From NCBI GenBank assembly GCA_027452145.1, contig DAIDHB010000310.1:1-51422 (forward strand): DNA of 51,422 nt, written 5' to 3'. This stretch comes from Planctomycetales bacterium (GTDB lineage: Bacteria; Planctomycetota; Planctomycetia; Isosphaerales; Isosphaeraceae). Shown here one piece after another: positions 24,571-33,411 of the stretch; position 1 is the first letter of the stretch, and every line of letters begins with the position of its first letter. The position numbers and the translations under genes are program-made. The notes beneath the pieces were generated by a model, which searched no databases, had not been told where the DNA came from, and saw nothing but the letters and a program-made list of their open reading frames with translations.

Positions 24571-26487
24571 ATGCCGATGGCTCCAGGTACGACTGGAACG
24601 GGTGATACCACCGACGGAGTTCGGCCGATCCCCGCGTCGGAGCCGGCGGCGCGACCGGCCCGCACATGGTGGTGGGGGCTGGCAGTCCTGATCGGGCTGA
24701 CAGCGGCCGGGCAGGTTGGCCTCATCGTGGTCGTGAGCAACCGCCTTCGCGGCGCGTCTTCCGGTGCTCGCGCCCACGGACGGGCGACGGCCTCCGAGGG
24801 TGTCCAGGGTCAGGCGGCGAGAGTGCCCGCCGTCCACGGCGATGTCGCGACCGAGGTCCGAAGCCCCGTGCCCGTCCCGGCATCGCGGCGGGACAATCCG
24901 CTCGCTGCCGCGGCCGGGCCGGCGGAAGCTCCGCAGCCGGCGGAGGGCGCGGCGGGTCCTGCTCCCGCAGCTTCGACGATCCCTCACGCTCGGCCCGGAC
25001 CTGATCGGCCGGCGGCCGTCGCGGCCGATCCTCCGGGGAGAGATGACCCGTCGCTGGGGCGCGAGCTCTTTGCCCGGCGCTGGATCCCTGATGACCCCCG
25101 CTGCCACGGCGGCGACGGCCTGGGGCCCGTCTACAATGCGACCTCGTGTGCCGACTGCCATAACCAGGGCGGCCCGGGCGGTGGCGGGCCCCTCGATCGC
25201 AACGTCGAGCTAGCCGCCGGCATCGGCTACATGGTCTTCGTCGGCGATCCGACGGTGGTCGTCGACAGCCGGGGCAACGGGTGGGGCAGCCAGTTCGACC
25301 AGTCGGCGGACCGGGCCGATCTGGCGAAGGTCCACCCGGCCTTCCGCGACGCGGGGAGTGTCGTCCTCCATCGCTTCGGCGTCGATCCCGACTACGAGAA
25401 ATGGCGCTCCACTCTTCTGAGTCGATGCCGCACGACTCCTCCCGTCACGACCAGGCATTCCGGCGGCCGACATGGGACCTCCAGGGGTCACGCGCCGGCG
25501 AGTCACGTACCTCGTCTGGCGCGGACCAGAGCCGCCCTGGACAGGCAGGTCCAGGCGACGGTCCGCGACATCGAGAACGGTCTGGGGAGCGAGCGAGTGG
25601 CGTTCCGGGTGACGAGGCGCAACACTCCGCCCCTGTTCGGGGCCGGCCTGATCGATGGGCTGTCCGAAAGCGACCTCTTGAACGCGGCCCAGGGCCAGCC
25701 CGAGGAGACCCGGGGCCGGGTCCATCGGTTGAAGGATGGGCGACTCGGCCGGTTCGGCTGGAAGTCGCAGGTGGCGAGCCTCGAGGACTTCGTCCTCACC
25801 GCTTGCGCCAACGAGATGGGTCTGGAGGTCCCCGGCCACCGTCAGGCCGTCTCTCCGACGGCGCCCGAGGCGAGGGCGCAGGCGCTGGACCTCACGGCCG
25901 AGGAGTGTGCCGCGCTCGTCGCCTACGTCCGAAAACTGCCTCGCCCCGTCTCCCTGGATTCGTCGGACGGGACGGCAGCGAGCGCAGTCGTGGAGGGCCG
26001 CAAGCTGTTCCACTCGATCGGTTGCGCGAGCTGCCACACCGCGGACCTCGGGTCGATCCCGGGGATCTACAGCGATTTGCTGCTGCACGAAATGGGGATG
26101 GAGCTGAGCGACTCGGGGGCCTATTACGGTGACGGTTCGGACTCGGTCGGTTCCGTGACATCCAGCGAATGGCGGACGCCGCCACTGTGGGGTTTCCGCG
26201 ACACGGCCCCGTATCTCCACGACGGGCGAGCCCGGAACCTGAAGGAGGCGGTGGTGCTCCACCGCGGCCAGGGGGAGACCTCGGCCAATCGGTTCCAAAT
26301 GCTGTCCGACCCGGACCAGGCCCGGGTGGAGGCGTTCCTGAACTCGCTGGTCTCGCCGGGCGCATCCAGCCCGCTGCATCCCGCCGGGGGTGCGGCCGGT
26401 CACCGGCCGGACCGGCCCGGTGCCGGTCCCGCGGCACCGCAGGGCCGGGGAGCGGACAGGCAGGGCTCGATGCTCGGGAGGAGCTAA
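24571..26487 (+). CDS. DUF1111 di-haem oxidoreductase (putative peroxidase)
   Basis: A 638-residue protein. The N-terminal membrane segment (WWWGLAVLIGLTAAGQVGLI, about 35-55) anchors it with the main part outside the cytoplasm. Residues 60-160 are a low-complexity Ala/Pro linker. The catalytic part is of the DUF1111 di-haem family related to MauG and cytochrome c peroxidases: CADCHNQGG and later CASCHTADL are c-type haem sites, with GDGLGPVYNATSC before the first and HEMGMELSDSGAYYGDGSDS, WRTPPLWGFRDTAPYLHDGR after the second. ATG 24571 has GGGAGG at 24556-24561 and is preferred to TTG 24535. The Ala/Gly/Pro tail from about residue 610 looks disordered. Probably oxidises an unknown donor or modifies a protein by redox chemistry. 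The xylanase gene follows after 213 bases. Confidence 0.88.
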   Translation: MPMAPGTTGTGDTTDGVRPIPASEPAARPARTWWWGLAVLIGLTAAGQVGLIVVVSNRLRGASSGARAHGRATASEGVQGQAARVPAVHGDVATEVRSPVPVPASRRDNPLAAAAGPAEAPQPAEGAAGPAPAASTIPHARPGPDRPAAVAADPPGRDDPSLGRELFARRWIPDDPRCHGGDGLGPVYNATSCADCHNQGGPGGGGPLDRNVELAAGIGYMVFVGDPTVVVDSRGNGWGSQFDQSADRADLAKVHPAFRDAGSVVLHRFGVDPDYEKWRSTLLSRCRTTPPVTTRHSGGRHGTSRGHAPASHVPRLARTRAALDRQVQATVRDIENGLGSERVAFRVTRRNTPPLFGAGLIDGLSESDLLNAAQGQPEETRGRVHRLKDGRLGRFGWKSQVASLEDFVLTACANEMGLEVPGHRQAVSPTAPEARAQALDLTAEECAALVAYVRKLPRPVSLDSSDGTAASAVVEGRKLFHSIGCASCHTADLGSIPGIYSDLLLHEMGMELSDSGAYYGDGSDSVGSVTSSEWRTPPLWGFRDTAPYLHDGRARNLKEAVVLHRGQGETSANRFQMLSDPDQARVEAFLNSLVSPGASSPLHPAGGAAGHRPDRPGAGPAAPQGRGADRQGSMLGRS

Positions 26488-26540
26488 TTCCTTCTGGTGA
26501 ATCAATCCGAGCGTGCCGACGCCATTGGATCCGAGGTGGC

Positions 26541-26569
26541 TTTGGTCATACGAAGAATCGGTGTATGAT
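26541..26569 (+). promoter_or_regulatory. possible promoter for the xylanase gene
   Basis: TTTGGT (26541-26546), 17 bases, TATGAT (26564-26569). The leader to the ATG at 26701 would be about 125 bases. Confidence 0.4.
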
Positions 26570-26700
26570 CCAGGACGCGGCCGGGACGACGGCCGGGGAC
26601 GATGATCGAGGCGCACTGCGTCCGTCGGCCAATCGCTACCGCGGCTGGGGGGCTGTGCGCATCGGTGGATCAAACTCCTCTCACTTTCTAGAGGGCCAAC

Positions 26701-27843
26701 ATGAACAATCGCCTCCTGGCCATGGTCGGATCCGTTATGGTCGTGTGCTTGACGGTGTCGGCATCGGGACAGACGGCCGAGGGCAAGAAGGACGGCGGGG
26801 CGGCGAGCCCGGCCGGCCCGTCGATCAAGGACGCCTACAAGGGCATTTTCCTCATCGGCGCGGCCGGGGACCTGCCTGGCGGCTACTCGGCCGAGGAGCT
26901 GGACCTCGTCCGGCAGAACTTCAACGTCGTCACGCCCGAGAACTGCATGAAGCCGGGGCCGGTTCATCCCAGCGAGAACACCTGGCGATTCGAACGTCCC
27001 GACGCCCTGGTGAAGTGGTGCGCCGACAACCAGATCGCCGTCCACGGTCATACGCTCGTCTGGCATGCCCAGACGAACAACTGGTTCTTCCGCGACGGGG
27101 ATAAGGACGTCGTCACCCGCCGCCTGAAGGACCACATCGGAACGCTGGTCGGGCGGTACAAGGGGAAGATCCGGGGCTGGGATGTGGTCAACGAGGCGAT
27201 CAACGACGGCGGTAACGCCGAGACGGCCAAAACGGAGAACCTCCGCAAGTCCCCCTGGATGCGGGCCCTCGGGCCGGAGTACATCGCGCTCGCGTTCAGG
27301 TTCGCCCATGAGGCCGACCCCGATGCGAAGCTCTATTACAACGACTACAACATCGAGGTCGGGCCCAAGCACGAGAGCTCGATGGTGCTGCTGAGGCGGC
27401 TGGTGAAGGACGGCGTGCCGATCCACGGCGTGGGAATCCAGGGGCACTGGAGCACTGCCAGAGTCCCGTATGAGGCGATCGATCGGGCGATCGGCGACTA
27501 TGCCTCGCTCGGGCTGAAGGTCAGCATCACCGAGCTGGATGTGACGATCCGGGGCACCTCGGGGGGCCAGCTTGGCGGCGGTCGTCCCCGGGGCGAGGTC
27601 ACGCCGCCGTCCGAGCAGGATCTGAAGGCCCAGGCGGATGCCTATGGGCGGCTGTTCGCGATCTTCCTCAAGCATAAGGACCAGATCGAGCGGGTGACGT
27701 TCTGGGGGCTCAGCGATCGCCGATCCTGGCGCCGCGGACAGCATCCGCTGATCTTCGACGCCAGCAACCATCGGAAGCCGGCCTACGCGGCGATCGTCGA
27801 GGCCATTTATCATCCGAAACCCGAGCCAGCGGCACCGCGCTGA
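26701..27843 (+). CDS. GH10 endo-1,4-beta-xylanase
   Basis: A 380-residue secreted glycoside hydrolase of family 10, which cuts xylan chains with retention of configuration. It has a signal peptide (LLAMVGSVMVVCLTVSASG) and then one catalytic barrel. Seen: FNVVTPENCMKPGPVHPSE (family N-terminal strand), HGHTLVWHAQTNNW, acid/base glutamate in WDVVNEAIND (E165), YYNDYNIE, GVGIQGHW, nucleophile glutamate in VSITELDVTI (E278) and the closing VTFWGLSDRRSWR. The size is normal for a single-domain GH10, and there is no carbohydrate-binding module. A short Gly-rich insert sits after E278. Genes downstream on the same strand include a PHP-like exported protein, an esterase and a Gfo/Idh/MocA oxidoreductase, which together suggest hemicellulose use. 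Confidence 0.95.
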   Translation: MNNRLLAMVGSVMVVCLTVSASGQTAEGKKDGGAASPAGPSIKDAYKGIFLIGAAGDLPGGYSAEELDLVRQNFNVVTPENCMKPGPVHPSENTWRFERPDALVKWCADNQIAVHGHTLVWHAQTNNWFFRDGDKDVVTRRLKDHIGTLVGRYKGKIRGWDVVNEAINDGGNAETAKTENLRKSPWMRALGPEYIALAFRFAHEADPDAKLYYNDYNIEVGPKHESSMVLLRRLVKDGVPIHGVGIQGHWSTARVPYEAIDRAIGDYASLGLKVSITELDVTIRGTSGGQLGGGRPRGEVTPPSEQDLKAQADAYGRLFAIFLKHKDQIERVTFWGLSDRRSWRRGQHPLIFDASNHRKPAYAAIVEAIYHPKPEPAAPR

Positions 27844-27951
27844 GCCGTCCGCCGGTGGGTTGGGTCGAGAATCGCGTGCGTTGGCCCGGCGACTTTGGGA
27901 TAATCCCACGGAAACCGGCCATTCGACTCGTAAGAGCAAGAACCAACCACG

Positions 27952-29304
27952 ATGAGACGGCGTCCTCGCCAATCGACGACTCAACCGACATTTGCCCCCG
28001 CCGCCGAGACGACCGCCGCGATCGCGCCGGCGGTCGTTCACGCCGTGGTCCACGACCGTCGCCGACTCGCGCCGGCGATTGCCGCGGCGCTGAAGGACCG
28101 GCCGAGGATCCGTGATCTCAAGGATCGCGGCGGGATTACGCGGAGTCTGCGTGCCCTGCTGCGCTGGTGGGGCTGGATCGAGACGCTGCACCTCCGCCGC
28201 GCCGAGGAGCAACTGCTGCTGGCGTCGCTGCTCGATCTGCCCGAGGTCTCGGCGTTCGGCCGCATCTGGGCGTCGCGGATCGGACGGCCGGTTGACCGCC
28301 TGGTGCCGGTGGGCGACGCGCCCGGCTGGACGGGCCGGGCCGAGGGGCTGAAGCGCTGGCTGGGCGCGCATGCGGTCAACGCCGATCCCTGGCGGCTGTT
28401 CCCGGCGTGGGTTCGCGACCAGGTCCCCATCCCGCCGGGCGAGGCGACTCCCAAGGTGCGTCGGCTCGACTTCCTGGCCGCACTTCAGATGCGCAGCCCG
28501 TCGTGGGTCGCGGTGCGGGGCGGCGATCCGAAGGCGATCTGGAACGAGCTGCGCGAGGCCGAGCTGAAGCCGTGGGTCCATCGCCGGGTTGCCGAGGCCG
28601 CGAAGCTTCCGCCCGAAACGGAACTGGCGTCGATCGCGTCGTTCGAGGCCGGACGCCTGGTGCTCCAGGACCTGGCCTCGCAGGCGGTGGGGCTCGTCTG
28701 CGACCCGGATCCCGGCGAGCGGTGGTGGGACGTGCGCGGCGAGGTCGACGGCGGCCTGGTGGCGCTTCACCTGGCGGCGCTCATGGGCGGCAAGGGCTCG
28801 GTGACCTGCACGTTCGACGTCGAGCGGCGCCGGCACGAGGCGGCCCTGCGCCTGCGCCGCAGCGCCTTTCACAATGTCACGACGAAACTGCGCGAGGGCC
28901 AGCATCCGGTCGGCAAGGCGGCGAGCTTCGACGGTGTGGTGGTCGAGCCGCCGTCGTCGGGGGTGGGCACCTGGCGCCGGCATCCCGACGCGCGCTGGAG
29001 CCTCACGGCCGACGACATCCCGCGGCTCGCGGCCGAGCAGCTTCGCATCCTGGATGTCGCCAGCACGCGGGTCAAGGCCGGCGGAACGCTGGTGTACACC
29101 GTGCCGACCCTGACGCGTGCCGAGACCTCGGGCGTGGTCGAGGCGTTCCTCCAGCAGCACGACGGTTACCAGTTGCAACCGTTCCCCCATCCGCTGGAAG
29201 ATACGACGACCGGCGGGACGGTCACGCTCTGGCCTCACCTGTACGACGGCGATGGGCGGTTCATCGCGCGGATGGTCAGGACGGCCTCGCCCGCCGGTGC
29301 GTGA
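27952..29304 (+). CDS. RsmB/NOP2-type methyltransferase homologue lacking both catalytic cysteines
   Basis: A 450-residue protein with the layout of RsmB (Fmu/Sun) rRNA m5C methyltransferases. It has an N-terminal NusB-like helical part (about 25-160), a linker, and a Rossmann domain with FEAGRLVLQDLASQAVG and LHLAALMGGKGSVTCTFDVE. In active enzymes the conserved DAPCSGTG cysteine and the TC cysteine of LVYSTCSL are needed for catalysis. Here the first motif is VEPPSSGVGTWRRHPDARW (Cys replaced by Ser at 335), and the second is LVYTVPTLT (Pro at 385). Motif I is also degenerate (WWDVRGEVDGG). The fold and the many family marks remain, so it is not simply decayed. RNA binding is plausible; methylation by the known mechanism is not. 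Confidence 0.78.
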   Translation: MRRRPRQSTTQPTFAPAAETTAAIAPAVVHAVVHDRRRLAPAIAAALKDRPRIRDLKDRGGITRSLRALLRWWGWIETLHLRRAEEQLLLASLLDLPEVSAFGRIWASRIGRPVDRLVPVGDAPGWTGRAEGLKRWLGAHAVNADPWRLFPAWVRDQVPIPPGEATPKVRRLDFLAALQMRSPSWVAVRGGDPKAIWNELREAELKPWVHRRVAEAAKLPPETELASIASFEAGRLVLQDLASQAVGLVCDPDPGERWWDVRGEVDGGLVALHLAALMGGKGSVTCTFDVERRRHEAALRLRRSAFHNVTTKLREGQHPVGKAASFDGVVVEPPSSGVGTWRRHPDARWSLTADDIPRLAAEQLRILDVASTRVKAGGTLVYTVPTLTRAETSGVVEAFLQQHDGYQLQPFPHPLEDTTTGGTVTLWPHLYDGDGRFIARMVRTASPAGA

Positions 29305-29319
29305 CGAGGGGATGCAAAG

Positions 29320-31512
29320 ATGCTTTGCCGCCGAACCCGGGCAATCGCCTGGGCTGCCGTCGCGTTGACGGCGCTGCCTGTCTCCGTCGTGGCCGCCCCG
29401 CCGGAGGTCGACCTGTCCGGGTATCGGCCCGAGTGCGGTATCCGGATCGAGCGCGAGCGGAACCTGCTCCGGTGCTCGTGGGACTGGGCCGACGGCGGGA
29501 GGAAAGAGACGGGCACGGTCGTGGTGGATCTGCGCCCCGGCCGCCCGCTGATCCACCGGATGGGCGCCGCCGAGTCGGGTCAGGCCGGCGCGTTGACGGC
29601 GACGCTCGAGAACGCCGATCCCGTCACGTTCCTGCTGGTCGGCAGCCGCGAGGCGCCGTCGGGCCGGCCGCCGGGGATGAGCGACTTCAACGTGTTCTTC
29701 GACGCGCCGGCGAAACGGCCGTTCCAGAAATACCTGGCGAAGCTCGTTCTGAAGAGCGTGCGCGTCGCCAGCCAGGGCCGACGCGCAACGGTGTCCATCG
29801 GCGACGTTACGGCCGGCCCGTTCTCGGGCGAGCTGCGGCTGACCTTCTACGACGGCGCCGGGCTGGTCCATTTCGAGACGGTGCTCCATACCGACGAGGA
29901 CCATCGTGCGATCCTGTACGACACGGGACTGGTCCTGGCCGACTCGCGACGCCTGCGGCTGAGCTGGATCGACACCGAGGGCAAGTTCCAGCATCAGGAC
30001 GCCAATCCCACGGGGTCGGACCAGTCGATGAAGGTCGCGCATCGCACCCTGGCCGTGGAGCGCGGCCCGGGCTCGGTGGCGTGCTTCCCGCCGCCGCACC
30101 AGTTCTTCTCGCCGCGCGACCTGACGGATAACCTGAGCACCGTGTGGTACGGCAAGGGGCACCGCGACCTCGAGCTGCGGACAGGTTTCGGCATCCGCCA
30201 GTCGGAGACCGGCGGCGGGTCTTTCGTCCCCTGGTTCAACGCCCCGCCCGGCACCGAGCAGCACCTCGGCGTGTTCTACCTGCTGTCGTCGAAGGGGCCC
30301 GACGAGACGCTTCAGGCCGCGCTGAAATACACCCACGGCGACCGGTTCCCGGATCTTCCGGGGTATCGCAAGTTCACGACCCACTGGCACATGGCCATCA
30401 CGATGGCGGCGCTCGAGGCGAGGAAGAAAGGCCAGGCGCCGACGATCCCCGATTTCGTCCGCATGTTCAAGGCGATGGGCGTGGACATCGTCCACCTGGC
30501 CGAGTTCCACGGCGACGGCCACCCGCAGGATCCGGGCACGGTCCGCCTGGCCGAGATGAAGGCGATGTTTGATGAATGTCGGCGCGTTTCGGACGACCGG
30601 CTGCTCGTGCTCCCCGGCGAGGAGGCGAACGTCGCGCTCGGTATCACCGACGCCGGCAAGCGCCCGGGCCACTGGGTCTACCTGTTCCCGCATCCGGTCT
30701 ACTGGACGATGAAGCGGGCGGCCGGCCAGCCGTTCGAGGAAGACGTATCGCCGTATGGCAAGGTTTATCACGTCGGCGACGGTGCCGACTGGCAGCGGAT
30801 GCTGAAGCAGGAGCACGGCCTGGCGTGGACGTCGCACCCGCGGATCAAGGGGTCGAGCTGGACCCCCGATCTCTTCCGCCGCGAGGACTTCTACGCGTCC
30901 GACCGCTGGCTGGGCGCGGCGTGGAAGGCGATGCCGGCGGATCTCTCGGTGGATCGCCTGGGCAAGCGGGCGCTCGACCTGCTCGACGACATGGCCAACT
31001 GGGGGCCGAAAAAGCTGATGCCCGGCGAGGTCGACGTCTTCAAGATCGACCACACGCACGAGCTCTACGGCCACATGAACGTCAATTACGTGCGGCTCGC
31101 CGGCGATCGGCTGCCGCGGTTCGAAGACGGCTGGCAACCGCTGCTGGACAGCCTGCGCGCGGGGACCTTCTTCGTCACCACCGGTGAGATCCTGATCCCC
31201 GAGTTCACCGTCGAGGGGAAGCCGAGCGGGGCGACGGTCGAACTTCCCTCGAGCGGTCGGGCCGCGATCAGGCTCGAGCTGGAGTGGACCTTCCCCCTGC
31301 GGTTCGTCGAGGTGATCTCGGGCGACGGCGAGCGGGTTCATCGGGAGAGAATCGACCTGGCGGACACCGGGCCGTTCGGCCGCCGGAGCTTCAAGCTCGA
31401 CCCCGAGCTGGCCGGGCGGAAGTGGGTGCGGGTCGAGGCGTGGGACATCGCGGCCGACGGCGCGTTCACGCAGCCGGTCTGGCTGGGCGGCGGGTCCTCG
31501 CCCTCGAGGTAA
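29320..31512 (+). CDS. secreted PHP-like metal-dependent hydrolase of unknown function
   Basis: A 730-residue exported protein with signal peptide (AIAWAAVALTALPVSVVA). Residues 30-330 are beta-rich without a match that I know. From about residue 345 (FTTHWHMAITMA) a PHP-superfamily-like region appears: MGVDIVHLAEFHGDGH, LLVLPGEEANVALG, VYLFPHPVYW, GLAWTSHPRIKGSSW and DHTHELYGHMNVNYVRL supply His and Asp residues spaced as in metal-binding hydrolase sites. A C-terminal beta-domain follows (about 610-725: VEVISGDGERVHRERIDL). It starts 15 bases after the RsmB-like gene, and its reading is along the same strand as the xylanase, esterase and oxidoreductase. It may cleave or modify a polysaccharide or a phosphate ester; the substrate is unknown. 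The PHP assignment is my reading of the motif pattern. Confidence 0.65.
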   Translation: MLCRRTRAIAWAAVALTALPVSVVAAPPEVDLSGYRPECGIRIERERNLLRCSWDWADGGRKETGTVVVDLRPGRPLIHRMGAAESGQAGALTATLENADPVTFLLVGSREAPSGRPPGMSDFNVFFDAPAKRPFQKYLAKLVLKSVRVASQGRRATVSIGDVTAGPFSGELRLTFYDGAGLVHFETVLHTDEDHRAILYDTGLVLADSRRLRLSWIDTEGKFQHQDANPTGSDQSMKVAHRTLAVERGPGSVACFPPPHQFFSPRDLTDNLSTVWYGKGHRDLELRTGFGIRQSETGGGSFVPWFNAPPGTEQHLGVFYLLSSKGPDETLQAALKYTHGDRFPDLPGYRKFTTHWHMAITMAALEARKKGQAPTIPDFVRMFKAMGVDIVHLAEFHGDGHPQDPGTVRLAEMKAMFDECRRVSDDRLLVLPGEEANVALGITDAGKRPGHWVYLFPHPVYWTMKRAAGQPFEEDVSPYGKVYHVGDGADWQRMLKQEHGLAWTSHPRIKGSSWTPDLFRREDFYASDRWLGAAWKAMPADLSVDRLGKRALDLLDDMANWGPKKLMPGEVDVFKIDHTHELYGHMNVNYVRLAGDRLPRFEDGWQPLLDSLRAGTFFVTTGEILIPEFTVEGKPSGATVELPSSGRAAIRLELEWTFPLRFVEVISGDGERVHRERIDLADTGPFGRRSFKLDPELAGRKWVRVEAWDIAADGAFTQPVWLGGGSSPSR

Positions 31513-31533
31513 GCAAGTCGCCGGGGTCGGCCC

Positions 31534-31562
31534 TTGGTCGGGGACGACTTCTCTGGCATGAT
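31534..31562 (+). promoter_or_regulatory. possible promoter for the esterase gene
   Basis: TTGGTC (31534-31539), 17 bases, CATGAT (31557-31562). It is followed at 31567-31590 by an 8-base perfect inverted repeat (GGGCCGGC/GCCGGCCC). The leader to ATG 31720 is about 150 bases. Confidence 0.35.
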
Positions 31563-31719
31563 CGGTGGGCCGGCTCCTGCCTGCCGGCCCCGCGAGCACC
31601 ATCCCCGGTGCGACACCCGCGGGGCCACGCGTCGAGACGAGGCCGGCCGGGCAATCCGGGCGTCGTGCGTCGCCCGGGATGGACTGACCCTGAAGCCACC
31701 CTGGAGCAGGAACTCTCCA

Positions 31720-33312
31720 ATGAAGATCGAGCGTGTCAATCGACCGAGTCGCGCGGCCGGGCCGAGGCTGGCCGCCGCGGTCCTCGCGATCGCCCTGGGC
31801 GCGCCCCTGGCCGCGCGGGCCGACGTGAAGATGCCGGCCATCTTCGGCTCGCACATGGTCCTCCAGCGCGACCAGAAGGACCGCGTGTGGGGTTGGGCCG
31901 AGCCGGGCGAGGAGGTCACGGTTCAGATCGCCGGCCAGACCCATACCGCGAAGGCAGGGGACGACGGGGCGTGGCACGTCTTGCTCGACCCGATGCCGGC
32001 TGGCGGCCCGCACGAGATGACCGTGAAGGGGAAGAACACCCTGAAATTGGAAGACGTCCTCGTGGGCGAGGTCTGGATCTGCTCCGGCCAGTCGAACATG
32101 CAGTGGAACGTCGGGTCGGCCAACCACGCCGACCTCGAGATCGCCGCGGCGAATCACCCGAACATCCGGCTGATCAGCGTGCCCAACCGCGGCACGCAGG
32201 AGCCGCAGAAGGACTTCAACGGCCACTGGGTGCCCTGCCGGCCGGATACGGTCGGGGGCTTCTCGGCCGTCGGCTACTTCTTCGGCCGCCAGTTGCACGA
32301 GACGCTCGGCGTGCCGGTCGGGCTGATCAACGACTCGTGGGGCGGCTCGGCGTGCGAGGCGTGGATCCGCCGCGATATTCTGGCCTCCGACCCCAAGTAC
32401 GCGGAGCTGATGAAGAAGTGGGAGGACATCGAGAAGAACGCCGAAGCAGGGGGGAGAGAGGCGTACGAGAAGCGGCTGGCGAAGTGGCGTGAGGAGGCCG
32501 CGAAGGCCCGCGCCGAGAGCCGGCGGCCGCCCGCTCGACCCGGCAGCCCGAACCAGTTGTTGAGCGGCAACGCCCGGCCGGGCAACATTTATAACGGCGT
32601 GCTCAAGCCGACGATCGGCTACGGCATCCGCGGCGTGATCTGGTACCAGGGCGAGTCGAACGCCGGCCGCGCCTATCAGTACCGCGACATGTTCCCGCTG
32701 ATGATCAAGAGCTGGCGGGATGAGTGGGGTCAGGGCGATTTCTCGTTCTACTGGGTGCAGCTCGCCGACTTCATGGGCGAGTCGGCTGAGCCGCGGGAAA
32801 GTGGCTGGGCCGAGCTGCGCGAGGCGCAGACCATGACCATGGACCGGCTGCCGAAGACCGGCCAGGCTGTAATCATCGACGTCGGCGAGGGCCGCGACAT
32901 TCACCCGCGGAACAAGCAGGACGTGGCGATGCGGCTGGCCCGCTGGGCGCTCGCCCGCGACTACGGCCACAAGATCGAGTGCCAGAGCCCGACCTACAGG
33001 TCGATGGAGAAGAACGGGAACAAGGTCGTCCTCACCTTCGACCACGTCGGGAAGGGGCTGTATACCTTCGACGTGCAGGAGGCCCGCGGCTTCGCGGTGG
33101 CCGGCGCCGATCACAAGTTCCACGCGGCGAAGGCGCGCGTGGTCGGCAAAAACAAGATCGAGGTCTGGTCGGACGACGTCAGCGAACCCGTGGCCGTTCG
33201 TTACGCCTGGGCTGACAACCCGGTGTGCAACGTCTACAGCCGAGATGGCCTGCCCGCCACGCCGTTCCGCACTGACGACTGGCCGGGCGTGACGAGCAAG
33301 AATGTGAAGTGA
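31720..33312 (+). CDS. sialate O-acetylesterase-type SGNH hydrolase
   Basis: A 530-residue secreted esterase of the SASA/SGNH type, which removes O-acetyl groups from sialic acids or from other acetylated sugars. Signal peptide: LAAAVLAIALGAPLAARA. Seen: FGSHMVLQRDQKDRVWGWAE at the start of the mature domain, the serine-containing WICSGQSNMQWNV (GQSNM, block I), VGLINDSWGGSACEAW (block II-type), GVIWYQGESNAGRA (block III, QGESN) and the C-terminal region with IDVGEGRDIHPRNKQDV (DxxH-like: the His after IDVGE, Asp in RD). ATG 31720 has GGAGCAGG upstream. The following Gfo/Idh/MocA gene begins 99 bases later. In hemicellulose loci such enzymes act as acetyl xylan esterases, so a partner role to the GH10 xylanase 5 kb upstream is reasonable, though not proven. 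Confidence 0.92.
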   Translation: MKIERVNRPSRAAGPRLAAAVLAIALGAPLAARADVKMPAIFGSHMVLQRDQKDRVWGWAEPGEEVTVQIAGQTHTAKAGDDGAWHVLLDPMPAGGPHEMTVKGKNTLKLEDVLVGEVWICSGQSNMQWNVGSANHADLEIAAANHPNIRLISVPNRGTQEPQKDFNGHWVPCRPDTVGGFSAVGYFFGRQLHETLGVPVGLINDSWGGSACEAWIRRDILASDPKYAELMKKWEDIEKNAEAGGREAYEKRLAKWREEAAKARAESRRPPARPGSPNQLLSGNARPGNIYNGVLKPTIGYGIRGVIWYQGESNAGRAYQYRDMFPLMIKSWRDEWGQGDFSFYWVQLADFMGESAEPRESGWAELREAQTMTMDRLPKTGQAVIIDVGEGRDIHPRNKQDVAMRLARWALARDYGHKIECQSPTYRSMEKNGNKVVLTFDHVGKGLYTFDVQEARGFAVAGADHKFHAAKARVVGKNKIEVWSDDVSEPVAVRYAWADNPVCNVYSRDGLPATPFRTDDWPGVTSKNVK

Positions 33313-33411
33313 ACGAGCGGACGTTTGCTCTCGCGGCGTCCTGGCCTTCGCGTGAGGCCGGGCGCCGCGAGCGTGGCCGACCCGCGAGAACCCCAACGAG
33401 GAGCCCGAGCG

